64,000 nt of DNA, taken from assembly GCA_038503075.1 (NCBI GenBank), contig JBCAML010000006.1, positions 558,001 through 622,000 on the forward strand, given 5' to 3'. Below, in pieces: positions 36,031 through 46,555 of the stretch (positions within the stretch are counted from its first letter, which is position 1; each line of letters begins with the position of its first letter). The stretch is from Gyromitra esculenta. Its lineage: Eukaryota; Ascomycota; Pezizomycetes; Pezizales; Discinaceae. The position numbers were made by a program, and so were the translations under genes. The notes beneath the pieces are model-generated. The model was not told the origin of the DNA. It did not search any database and saw only the letters and a program-made list of their open reading frames with translations.

Positions 36031-37338
36031 TGTTGGCGATTGTGCGTCACCCTCCCGTAGCATATAAGAACAAGTTGTTCTTCCACGTATTCTACTTAGG
36101 TTTCTCTATAATCTGTGGTTTTCCTCTGTCGCATAATAAATATAAAGCGTTCGTTATCATACACCAGCACCTAGGCATAGTTCCTACAACCCTCTGATAT
36201 CTCGCCACTTCGAAAAAACCGATGCGCAAGTCCAGGACCCGGATCTAACAAAATGCGAGAATAAATACTCTTTCAGAGGACCTTCTCTTTCAAAAATCGA
36301 AATCAAACGATGGCTCAAATTTGGTAAATTTACCTGATATAGGTACATGGTAGGTTGCGCACTCAAAATTTTAACGTCACACGACATTGCTGAGACATCA
36401 AGCACAAGACTGCGAATTGCGCATCTGACGACCAACACGAAACATAAATACCAACTCTTTTCATCTCAGAAAATATTCGATGAGTTGGGGAGCAGTGATC
36501 TCCTAAAGCACAATAGAGCCAAAGAGATGCTTTGTCCAAGACGAAGTGACGACATTATCATCCGTACCGGATGATCAACTGCATTCAACTGCCTCTGCCC
36601 CTGGATATAGGGCGCCGCCCATTGATTCGATCGTCTTTATCTCATCCCATACGATCACCTGGCAGAGCTTTGAGATTCTCCCTTGCCCTGTTGGTTTTGG
36701 AGTTGTGTTTTTGCTCTGTTCGTTTCCTGTCGGGACCGATACTCCTGATCCCTATGCGAGTCACTCAAGGATCCTGCAATGGACGAGACAACGATGATCG
36801 GTTGCTCTTCCGTTTCAAAGAATGGACAACACTAACTTGTCGATACGGAATGTAATATTTATTGGGCCTACAGCTTATCACAATACAATTAGCCGTGTTA
36901 ATAGGTTACATAGCTTCTCACCCTCTCTTCCCGTGAACACGTACGTGGTTGACACTGGGGGCAAGGGCAGCATACTTTCGATTGTCGTTGAGCTGTGGCT
37001 CACCCAGCTAGCTGTACAGTATGCGCATCTCGTCCCTTCGAACGATGTATCGATACTGCGCGCGTCTGGCCATCAGTTTTCCTTTTTTTTTTTTAGAAAA
37101 AAACGGCTTCCAATCTATGTCTGTGCACTGTACGTCTGGTGTTTATCCACCCACACCAAAGAAATAAAAAGCTGAGGCTCCGGAGCTGGGTAGACGCTAT
37201 ATATCCCGACTGTTTAAGATGCTAGTGTTTCTTAAATTGAGCATCATCTGAGCTAGGATTCAATCTCAACGAGCGACATATTACGATCGATCAGGATTAA
37301 AAGAACGATAACGCCAATTCAGCTATAGAATAAAAAAA

Positions 37339-38008
37339 ATGGTACTGTATTTTTCGTAGTGTTGATTTTTGTGCTGTTCTAACACAACTCTAGGCCGTCA
37401 TACGTGCTGGGTACTACATCTTGATGAAGGAGTATATGGCGACTGAGACAGGAGCCGCACCGCGAAACGGGGACAGAAGTTACATTTATTTATATACGGA
37501 TGGGAGCCTGCAGAGAATCATGAACACGCCGAGGGTATTCGAAAATCTCAATCTATATGATGTTTCGAGCGTTAGCATTTGTCAAGGGTTCCAAATTCCT
37601 ACAATTCCGGCGCCCGGTTCAGCGCCAACAGCATCGAGAGTGTTTAAGATTCTAGAAGGGCATCCTGACGAGGTTTCGTTGGACCCTCGATATCACTGGG
37701 ATATATTGAAATTTGATTCTGGGGATGCTGGCGTACGGTACAACTTGGATCATGCCAACGGAGAAGGGGAGATTTGCGGGGATATACAAGTCAATCCTTG
37801 GCTTTGGCTCTTTTCTGGGACCGACCACTTCAGAAATACGAACGATCAGATACCTCGCTCTCTCTCGGGGAGGTTAACAATTTTCTGGGGGCTAATTGCC
37901 CTCAACTTCGGTTGTGATAGACTGGATAATATACAATTCAATGTCCAAAACGACCAGCTTCAAATTCGTGGGGATTGGCCTGCTCTTGATCAGCAACCCT
38001 ATAGTTAG
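37339..38008 (+). CDS. Orphan hypothetical protein, 205 aa
   Basis: I do not recognise the family. An unbroken frame of 205 codons (37394-38008) stands alone in AT-rich, stop-dense DNA, so it is unlikely to be chance. It is preceded by a good acceptor, TTCTAACACAACTCTAG, with the branch built in. The nearest upstream donor is the GT directly after an ATG at 37339-37341, which would make exon 1 a bare start codon: join(37339..37341, 37394..38008). Alternatively translation starts at the internal ATG at 37424 and the intron is in the 5' UTR. The product has no signal peptide or membrane segment and is rich in Asn/Asp/Gly and aromatic residues. Readable segments include YIYLYTDGSLQRI and YHWDILKFDSGDAGVRYN. 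Confidence 0.55.
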
Positions 38009-39600
38009 TGATTATAACCCTGTGGTGGTTTGATATTCTCATAAGTGTTGAGCAGATTAAGTTTTATTCATATGCTGTAGGCTAATAGTCCAATTTGTGG
38101 TAGGGAGGCCGGATAGATACGTTGCCATCAAGATATATCACCACCCGGAGGGCGTTCGCCAGTTGAGTGATGTAGAGGGCACTTGGTGGTTGGGATAAGG
38201 CATTTGTTTACGGTATCCTTCATGGATTGTTCGCGGTGGACTACACGTGAGTAGTGGTGACGATGATCTTTTACGAAATTTAACATTTGACGAGTTTCCT
38301 TACGTTTTTTTTTTCCCTCTTCGTTTATCATTAACCCCATTTCTGGCTGGATTATCTCTGGCTGCGATCTCACGATAGCCGTCGGTTTAGCTGTATTTAT
38401 CCCAGGCATTGCGGGTTGCATGATACATGTAACTAATTGTACGGTACGAGCTTTGGTGTAGGGGATTTTGTGCTAATACCTGAGATAGCTATATGTATGC
38501 ATGTAGAAGCTAGTCATGGAGAGCAAACTTTATTGTTAACTTCTTTTTCTAGTCCTCTATTTTACATGTACTTTTTATGTTTCCATGTTTTCCTTCGACT
38601 TTATCAATTGTCTGCTCGTTTTTAAGGGTCGTTCTCTGTTGGCTGAATCATGTAACAGTTCATGTAGTTATGTATCTCTGTGTAAACTTGAGTAAATGTA
38701 ATTTCCTATTGGGAGGTTTTTTATTGGCGACGGGTCAATCGAGGGTTTTATTATCAAGAGGAAATGCGCAATCCGAATTTCACATGCGGAGCTGTCAGTG
38801 ACGTGTTGCTCTTCGTTTGCTGAGGCATGTTTGCTAGATAGACAACTGGCTGGGAGGATTTCCCGGTCTATCTGGCAGCTTTGGCGGACGATGGGGCTGT
38901 ACCTACCTCATTGTTTCGCGAGAAGACGAGTATGGCAGCCGCTCAGAGGGTTCGGCCATCCGCAATTGCAAACAATCCGGGCTTCTGGCACACGGCTGGC
39001 CAGTATCAAGTGGCTCTGTGTTTCCGATAGGTAGAGTATTCTCGGGCGTACGCTGTCACGGTGTTGACGAGGGCTCAGCTGCATGTAACTACCGTGTGTC
39101 TAGGTTTCGCTGCCTAGTCTCGTGCCCAAGCTGTATGCCATCCTCGCAGGATACTTCGCATCGTGGCGGTTGTAGCCAGCACGGGGGGGAACCCTCGATC
39201 AGCGTCGCCAGATCGCCCTTGCGCGTTTCTCAGCTTTAAACGAAGATCTCCACAGATGCTCATGGCCTAGGGCTCGGACCCCCGATCGTATGGAAATCGG
39301 ACGGACATGAGACTTCACTGAGGGATTCACATTTCGAACTTTTCGCACATGAGTGGAGGAAGGAGAGCAATCTCACCCAGCAACGTTGCAACTTCTTGCA
39401 GGTACACCCGCCGTTGCCCCTCCCTATGGCGACGCTCGTTATGTGCACCAAGAGCCTCAACGCGAAAGGGGGACAACCAAAAACTGGCCTTTACCATCTG
39501 TGTGTGCTACAGCACAGCTACACATCTATCCACCTCTCCCTCGAACCAGCACCACCCTCGCATAGCACAGTCCACAGCAAATACAAGCCAGCCTAAGAAA
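38009..39600. other. Intergenic, LCL2 promoter side
   Basis: No supported gene. Short open frames near 38800-39240 have no domain content. Two TACATGTA octamers lie at 38424 and 38563. Positions 39450-39600 are CA-rich, as expected of an LCL2 5' UTR. Confidence 0.5.
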
Positions 39601-40113
39601 ATGCATTCCATCCTCTTGCCACTCCTCTCGCTTCCCCTACTAGCGAGCGCCCAATTCGGTAGCTTCTTTGAGGGCATGTTTGGTGGTGGCGGACAGCAGC
39701 AACAGCAGCAGCAGCATCAACAGCGTGGGAATGTTGCGAGCGACAGTCAGTGGTATCAGGGAACGTACGAAGGCGGTATGTACATGTAGTTATGCACCCT
39801 CCCCCTCCCCCCGTATCCGTATCTAGACCCTATGGGAAGTAGAAGGAACAAAGGATCGAGGAGCACGGGCGGGACTTGAGATAAGGTAAATACAATGGAA
39901 ATTCTGACCAAATAAACAGCCTCATGCAGTAATTACCTGTGTCCTGGTACACTATCTTGCGTAGACAAACCCACCCATTGCCCCTGCGCGTGGCCAGATG
40001 TCGAGGAGAAATTCGAGCTGGATCCTGACGGTCTGGCGGTATGCGTCAGCAAGAGCGGTATCGACGGCGCAACAAAGCGAAAGATCGATCTAGCGCGCAA
40101 GGGAATGCTGTGA
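39601..40113 (+). CDS. LCL2: Long chronological lifespan protein 2 (LCL2) homologue
   Basis: Small secretory-pathway protein linked in yeast to ER-associated degradation; its molecular role is unknown. Model: join(39601..39775, 39920..40113), 122 aa. Residues 1-17 are a classic signal peptide ([13 protein letters not shown]), then [16 protein letters not shown] with a CAG/CAA-coded Gln run. [12 protein letters not shown] and, after the intron, [20 protein letters not shown] and [12 protein letters not shown] follow. The six-Cys core and the ending DLARKGML match the fungal LCL2 family closely in order and length. The intron is 144 nt, long for this window. The first ATG is used. Confidence 0.95.
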
Positions 40114-40472
40114 GTTTATGCTAGGAAGACGACGGAGAGTTCACTGGTTATTATAGAACGATTGATGGATTGATGGATTGGTGGCTAGACTTGATTTTAT
40201 TTATCCAAGAGTTGTATTGGAAAAGGATGTAGTTATACACATGGTGGAGAGAACATATGTGCTGTACGCCGTCAAAATATCCACATGCCTCCCCCCCAAA
40301 AAACTAAAATGTGCGCTACTAATATTCCAACCATGAAAAATCCCTTTCTATTGAATTCCCTCTAAATCAAGACCCCAAGAAACCCAAGACCAGGTGAAAC
40401 CTGGTTTGTAGACCGTAACGCCTTACCTTCCCCGCGAACGCCCTGTCCTCCAAGAATCAATACAAGAAAGAA
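40114..40472. other. Convergent 3' spacer between LCL2 and SEN2
   Basis: A 359-bp gap with the 3' ends of two convergent genes. It has a C-run near 40288-40295 and no coding signal. Confidence 0.6.
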
Positions 40473-41838
40473 TCAATCCCTATTACGACTAACTAGCCAC
40501 CTCCTCAGTGCAACTTCTCGAACTTTATACCTGCGCAACATCTTCGGCACGTTCAGCTCGCCTTTCACCTCCATTGGCGGCGGTACCTCCACATATACCA
40601 ATATAAGAGTTTTCTTAACCTGTGAACTGACGCGATTGATGCAATGTAGCCAATGCCATGGCTTCTTTTCGCGCTCCTCTTTCCTGACCTTGTCAGAATC
40701 CCAATAAGGATGAGAGTAAGCTGGCAGGACTAGGACGGCGAATTCTGCATGTGTGAAGACGGGTCCACGATTGTAGAGCACTAAAGAGAGTCGTTTTTTT
40801 TTCAGCATAGCAGAGGGGGGGAGGGAGATGGGTGATTACAGTAATCTACGGCGAATTTGATGCCAGGCTTTATAACCCAGCCCAAGGAACGGAAGTGGTG
40901 GTAGACAACATAGTTTAGCATAAATGGGTCGTCAGGCTGGAGATCGGATGTCCGTTGTGGAAAATAGGAGTAAGAACGGAATAATGAAAACATATCCTTT
41001 TGTAGAATTTTTTCCTGCAAGAGTCAATACGATTAAGGGGATTGATATATATTTCTCCAAAACATACATTGGTTTCCGAATCTTTAATCTCCAACACCCC
41101 TAACCCAAACGCCAAAAAGAATGCCTCTTCCAAGGTCAATTGTAAATGTTCCAGATCTTCAACATCCACAACTGGCCTCTCTAGACTCCTTCTCCTGCTG
41201 CTTGGTGGCTCCACAGTGGCAAAAGTAATAGTCTTCACTGCAGCGGCAGCAGCCTGCCCTTCCTCATCACCATTCGCCTCTTTGGCAATCTTTCCTTCGT
41301 CTACAAGTTGTTTTTCACGGCGTTCCCTCTCAGCCCGGGCGCGTTCGCGTTTAAACTCCTTCCTCTCTCCTCTCCGACGCTCAGTATTTTCTTCAGCTGT
41401 CAATCCTTCGTCAGGACCGATCACGCCAAGCGCGCGGCGTCTACGAATGACCCATGTTGGTTCTGAGCGAGACAGCGAGCCCTTTCCGAAGAACCCGTGG
41501 TTCCAGAAAGCTTTAATTGTATCTTGAGATGTGACATGGATTGCGCGCGTAGAGGCGTGGAAAGTCCCCACATGTAATGGGGATGGGTGTGACGTAGTAC
41601 CGGGAAAAAGATAGGCAACAATGATGTGAAGGAGAGAGAGGGGATTATTGGGGATCAGCGGGGGGAGGGGGACGGTGGTTAATGGCAAAGGGAGAGCATG
41701 GAGAACGTTGTAATTGGGTTTTTTGAACCTAGGGGGAACAGGTGGAATAGGAGTGGCAGGAAGAGAAATGGTAGGAGCGGGATGGGCAGCGATCGAGTCC
41801 GCAGGAGTTATTGTGATCGATGGAGTTGGGGATGTCAT
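40473..41838 (-). CDS. SEN2: tRNA-splicing endonuclease catalytic subunit SEN2
   Basis: SEN2 cuts the 5' exon-intron junction of pre-tRNAs within the SEN2/15/34/54 complex. Model: complement(40473..40780, 40840..41014, 41068..41838), 417 aa. The N-terminal half is Pro-rich, then NHGFFGKGSLSRSEPTW, a conserved fungal SEN2 segment. A Glu/Arg/Lys coiled region and LTLEEAFFLAFGLGVLEI follow. Across the second junction it reads NYVVYHHFRSLGWVIKPG and then KFAVDYLLYNRGPVFTHAEF. Catalytic residues are Tyr318 and His326 (spacing of eight, as in yeast Y289/H297) and Lys in SSQVKKT (about 371). The start at 41838 is the first ATG after stops. The promoter lies beside a duplicated 110-bp segment at 41.9-42.3 kb. 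Confidence 0.94.
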
Positions 41839-41916
41839 GGCGCCCTGAATTCTAAAAATTAGCTTTCCAAGTTTTGTAGGAAACTGGCAACGCAAGGATG
41901 TCCATGGCTTGTTGTG

Positions 41917-42028
41917 CTCAGATACCGTTGTAGTCTGTTTTTGATCTTCAAAGAGGGCGAAAAATCAAACATCCTCCCTCTCAATGGAAAAAAAATTACG
42001 GTTTTCATCACAGCAAAGGGCAAGAGGG
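41917..42028. repeat. Direct repeat, left copy
   Basis: Begins CTCAGATACCGTTGTAGTCTG and runs through GATCTTC, GGCGAAAAATCAAA, TCTCAAT and TACGGTTTTCATCA to GGGCAAGAG. The same order recurs at 42195-42313, with scattered substitutions and a short indel. The copies are 278 bp apart start to start, directly upstream of SEN2. Confidence 0.85.
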
Positions 42029-42194
42029 GAAACAGGGAGAAACGAAAAAAAAAAGAGGGGAAAATAAACATACCGATTCACATGGGGATATCAACGTTTA
42101 TTCACCCTACCTGACTATTCCTTTCAATAGAAGTCAGCACTCATTTCCATCGATCTCGAAAGGATAAGAAAGTAATATTGCAAATGCTGCGTCG

Positions 42195-42313
42195 CTCAGA
42201 TACCGTTGTAGTCTGTCTTTGATCTTCAGGGAAGGCGAAAAATCAAAAATTCTCCCTCTCAATAGAAAGAAATACGGTTTTCATCATAGCGGGCAACTAA
42301 AGGAGGGCAAGAG
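42195..42313. repeat. Direct repeat, right copy
   Basis: Second copy of the segment at 41917-42028, roughly 85-90 percent identical by eye. Many of the differences are transitions. The 166 bp between copies are not obviously duplicated. Confidence 0.85.
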
Positions 42314-42893
42314 AAGACAAAGAAATATTGAGAAAATACCAGTTTAATTTTATGCGTAAGAATGAGAGAATGAGAGCGAGTTGTTGCTTTCAGAGATGGT
42401 TGTTGGAGTTGAGTGTGGTTGGTGGGTTGGAGTTGGAGAAAAGAATCATGACTCCCAAAGGGTGATAAAAAAAAAGCCAGGTGGCTTGGCAAGTTGGCAT
42501 GACCCTTTAAGTGCTAACCAGTATGTACTACAGTAAAGCCGGCATAACCGGCCCAAAAACCACCTGCAAAAATATATATAATAAAATAGAAATATCTTTC
42601 TTTTGATAAAGCTGGCTTAGTCTGTTAGAGTAGTTTCAATTATTTGTAGGTTCACGCTCAGAGATGCAAACCACCAAATGCCTAGGTTTTTTTTTTGGCA
42701 TTCTTCACACAAGGGCCCCTTAAAGAATAGGAAAGGAGAGCAGATATAAAGATATACAGCATGAAGAGTAAAATATAATACAACCGGGTCAAATCATGAC
42801 ACTATCTTTACTATCCCCTCATCCTTCTAATCGTCATATCTCATACCCCTCCATGTGGATGTGTCGCCCATATGCCCCTCTTATCGCAAGATA

Positions 42894-43929
42894 CTATAAA
42901 TTTTGCTCAGCGCCCCCCATAATAGCACTCAATACTCTGTCCCTAACCACCCTCGCCGCGACGTCTCCTCCTTTCTGCAGTGCTACAGCGCCAACAATAG
43001 CATATACACAGTCCGCGGCGACCACACTTAGCCCTGACTTTATCAGATCTTCACCCTTCAATGACATATGCACGTTAGTATATACTCTCTAATGCCCTAG
43101 ATACTAAGGGTAGCTCACATGCGCCGGTTTCCACCTCATGACCTGCTCCATTCCTACCATGCGCGCCAACCCACCCAGTTTCCTCGGATCTAAGATTGTC
43201 CTAACATTCCTCCTATTGATATATGTGAGGTACTTGTAGTCTGGGTGCCTGAAGGGCTTCAGCACATCGGATGCTTCCGTAGAGGGGGCGGGAGAAGGCT
43301 CAGTCCTTTCCCTTACGGGTCCAAGGGCCTCAGGTCGGGTGTTGAGGAGCCTTAACGATGTGTGCATCAGTACAACTCGCTTACCTGTCAATTGATATGT
43401 TAGCTTTTCTTGAGAATAGAAAAAATAGGTCTTGTGTTGTGAGCAGAATTTCCGCTCGATAGAAACAAACTAGCCCCACCACCCCACGAAGCTTCACCCC
43501 AACTAAAAAAAATTCGAAAAATAACTCTCAACACTCACCAAAAAAAGCCAACTTCTCGTTAAATCCTTGCCAAGCATGATCAAAACTCTTGTGCGTGACT
43601 GCCTGCCATTTAACCTCCTCACTCAGTCCCAAATCCTCTCCTAGCAACTTCTGATACATTGCATCTAATTTCCTCGGGTCGTCGTTGACCACAAACGGTT
43701 TCTGTGATTTCACAGGAAACGGCGCAACAAATCGCTGGCGCATCATAGGCCGATACGACAGTCCGGCCTTTTTTGTAGCAGCATCAGACTGATGTGTTTC
43801 TGGTTCTTGATGTAGACATCGTTGCTGTGATGGGACCAAAAGGCGAGGCACGGCGGTTTTAGGACAGAGACACCGAGAGGAAGAGGATAGGAGGGATGTT
43901 GCAGTTTTTCGGGCTGAGCAGGTGGCCAT
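42894..43929 (-). CDS. MRPL15: Mitochondrial ribosomal large-subunit protein mL57 (MRPL15, RNase III-like)
   Basis: RNase III-fold protein of the mitochondrial large subunit that lacks nuclease function in the family. Model: complement(42894..43055, 43119..43384, 43539..43929), 272 aa. The N-terminus is a Ser/Arg-rich presequence (SARKTATSLLSSSSRCL). The RNase III-like core starts at LGLSEEVKWQAVTHKSFDH, and the first junction restores NEKLAFFGKRVVLMHTSL. Exon 2 ends KPAH, and exon 3 continues GEDLIKSGLSVVAADCVYAI and then VGAVALQKGG. The catalytic Glu/Asp signature of true RNase III (NERLEFLGD) is replaced by NEKLAFFGK, as in Mrpl15. Introns are 154 and 63 nt, with CTAAC/TACTAAC branches. 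Confidence 0.9.
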
Positions 43930-46555
43930 TGCGATGGGGAATGTAGAATTCGTATATTTGACGACAATGGGAGAATTCGTAAAAATCGCGAAGAGGAATT
44001 GCGGGACGGCGGAGTACGTAAGCAGGTGGGGCTAGTCTGTGGCTAGTAAATGCACATATGATCACTCGAGGCTTGGCATGCACAAGATGTTGGAGTCTTT
44101 TTTCGACCAAAATCCCTACACAGAGTTTTATTCTAGTCGTTCTGTGGAGTTGGATCGGAATCCAAGCCGTCAAAGGATGGTGAAGGACATTAGATCCCAT
44201 TCACAGGTCCGTGTGGCTTAGTTCCAAGTTCCAGCATACATATCAAGATACTTACTAACGTGAATGCCACATGCTGATGTTGAAGCCAGGCCACACGGGT
44301 ATCGGATGGAAGGAAGATGCAGATTAGAGAATTAGATAGGATGGCAAAGCAGAGGATATACCAAGGATCAAGACTTGGCGGCCTTGGCTGACAACCTGAC
44401 CTCCAGCCCGTTATACCCTCCGCCTCGCCATCCTCTCCATTACTCTGGCAAATGTGTATACGCACCACGATAAAACCAATTATCCTTGCTTCCCAAGGCA
44501 GGCATCTCATGCCCTTTATTAACTAAAGTACATATAGTAATACGAATAGCTCACGTATGAACACCCTGCTGAAAGACTAGTTCCTTTTGAGAAAACCAAG
44601 TTGATCTTCTTTTTCTAGGCGTACAGGTGGTATATATTCACCCAAATAGACTATTCACCTCTAACCCTATTCCAACTTGGCCAACCACCGGTTTATACAC
44701 TACTCGGCTATGGCAAACAGTTTCAGAGTAGTGGCTATAATAATAACCGTGCTGCTATCTATAAGAGCATTTCAAGAATTGGGAGGCTTATGGTGATTTC
44801 TACATATGCCGTGTCCATAGATCACAGGTAGACATTAAGTCACTACCGTACAGAGAAAATGGATACATACTTATTTTTAGATTAGAGCTATTTCAAAGGC
44901 AGCGGCAAAAGCTATTACAGAAAGAGGGACTATTCCAGAGGCCCACATTATAGTTCTCGATGTTGAATCTGGTTGAGTTCCAGGCCATAGTTAAATATCC
45001 CAACGGCAATGTAAGAGGAGTCCTTGCAAGTTTTATGAAACATGGACATGTATGATTAAGCACCTTGGCCATTTATGTCACCTTTCTAAAACTCAATATT
45101 CGGATAATTACCAGTTCTAGACTTATTTTGCAACACGTTATCCCATTTCGGCAGCCAAGAAATTAACGGATAGCCTTCTAGCACACATTGCTGGATATCG
45201 AGGTTAAAATTATTCGAGTGATACTTGATGATCTATACTTCTCCTTATAAGTTTAATCAGATAAATGTTGACCATATCCATATATTTTTGGCGCAGGAAG
45301 GCAAAGTTAAGCATTTAAAGTGCATGTACCTGCCTTTATACAGGATCTGTTCAAAACGAACCTCCGAGAGATTCTGCTTCAGTATTAGCGTTCATAGGCT
45401 TCTCGTGTTCTTTTTAGTCAGATCAACTCGAGAGTGCAATATCTTGTAGTCGTATTTCACTATGACTCATATACTTTTGCATCTACATGTCTGTCTCGTC
45501 TGGCCCAGAGATCACGTGGCTTGTTGCAAAAAGGATTGTGACTCTCGGGCTCTATATACAGTCGCTGATGGGGTGTTGGCGAATCCTGTCTAATGGCGAA
45601 CAGGGGTTTTGGGCCAATAGATCACCAACTTAAGCTGACAGCTTAGCAGCTCCGTACTCAAATAAACTGTGAAAATCCCTGCTCGCCATCAGCAACGATT
45701 CACCGTCACCCTGCGAAGGACTGCAGTACCTAACTCTCGAGGGAATAATTTTGAGCCTCTGCTAATTTAATTTAGTATTGTATAATGTGTTCCGTTTGCC
45801 ACTAGCCGTTAGGGTATTCTCCGCATGGCCGCCCAACCATTATCTGAGTGATGACATATGACTCTAGAATCTCAAAGTCCGGACAGCAGCACTCTGAGAG
45901 AGCTGCTCGAGGTGTCTTGCAAAACAGCACATTCGGTCCATGAAAGGATAAGGAAACGAAACGAACGGCAACATGTTTCCATCACGCAAAACACAGAAAC
46001 ATCCTAAACAAAACTAATAAGATACAGATACATTACGGTAAGTATTGTGCCACTTCCCACTCGCAAAAACGATAAATAGGAACAAAAGAAAAACTGGTGT
46101 CTCAAAGATTACTTTGCTGCTCTCTTGTTTTCAATACAAGCTTATAGTACTGGTTGTGGTTGTGGTTAGACGGTGGGGAAAGAAGGGAAATAAAGACCAT
46201 GACACACAGGAGAGCTCTTGAGTTGTTTAACGTTGATGTGACTGGGCTGATTTGTTCACCCTTTGAATCCCTGAACTCGTACAGCAGTCCAAAAACAAAA
46301 ACAAAAACAGGAAACACATTGGGCAAGAGGCTACAAGTTACAAGCAGCATCTCCACCACTTCCCATATCCCACCCTATCATGCCATACCACTAATCCATC
46401 CAAGCAGAGAAGTTTTCCGTTACATTTACCGCCTTTCAGTACTGACTGAACCCCTCCGAGGAAATTAGCATTTTTCCCGTTTCAACAAAGCGTCATGTTC
46501 AACTTAAACCGGATTTGCAAGTAAAAATCAAGGATATCAGGGCCCCAAGAAGGAC
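43930..46555. other. AT-rich intergenic region of 2.6 kb
   Basis: I find no intact gene. Open stretches at 44039-44221, 45225-45449 and 46154-46468 have no domain or splice context. The 44.6-45.5 kb part is stop-dense in all frames. Positions 46200-46555 are the probable 3' UTR of calcineurin A. Confidence 0.5.

Larger units (their letters stand above)
28142..37338. other. Gene desert of about 9.2 kb
   Basis: No gene is supported. The sequence is AT-rich from about 30 kb and stops are dense in all frames. 28500-29900 is less AT-rich but shows only short open frames without domains. The stretch holds nine copies of the octamer TACATGTA between 30.5 and 35.3 kb and two inverted-repeat elements (32908-33060, 35815-36030). 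I see no LTRs or transposase. Confidence 0.6.
41839..42893. other. SEN2 upstream region and 3' flank of the mL57 gene
   Basis: No gene is seen. It contains a direct repeat pair (annotated separately), A-runs at about 41990 and 42047, and an AT-rich 3' flank of the mitochondrial protein gene. Confidence 0.5.
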
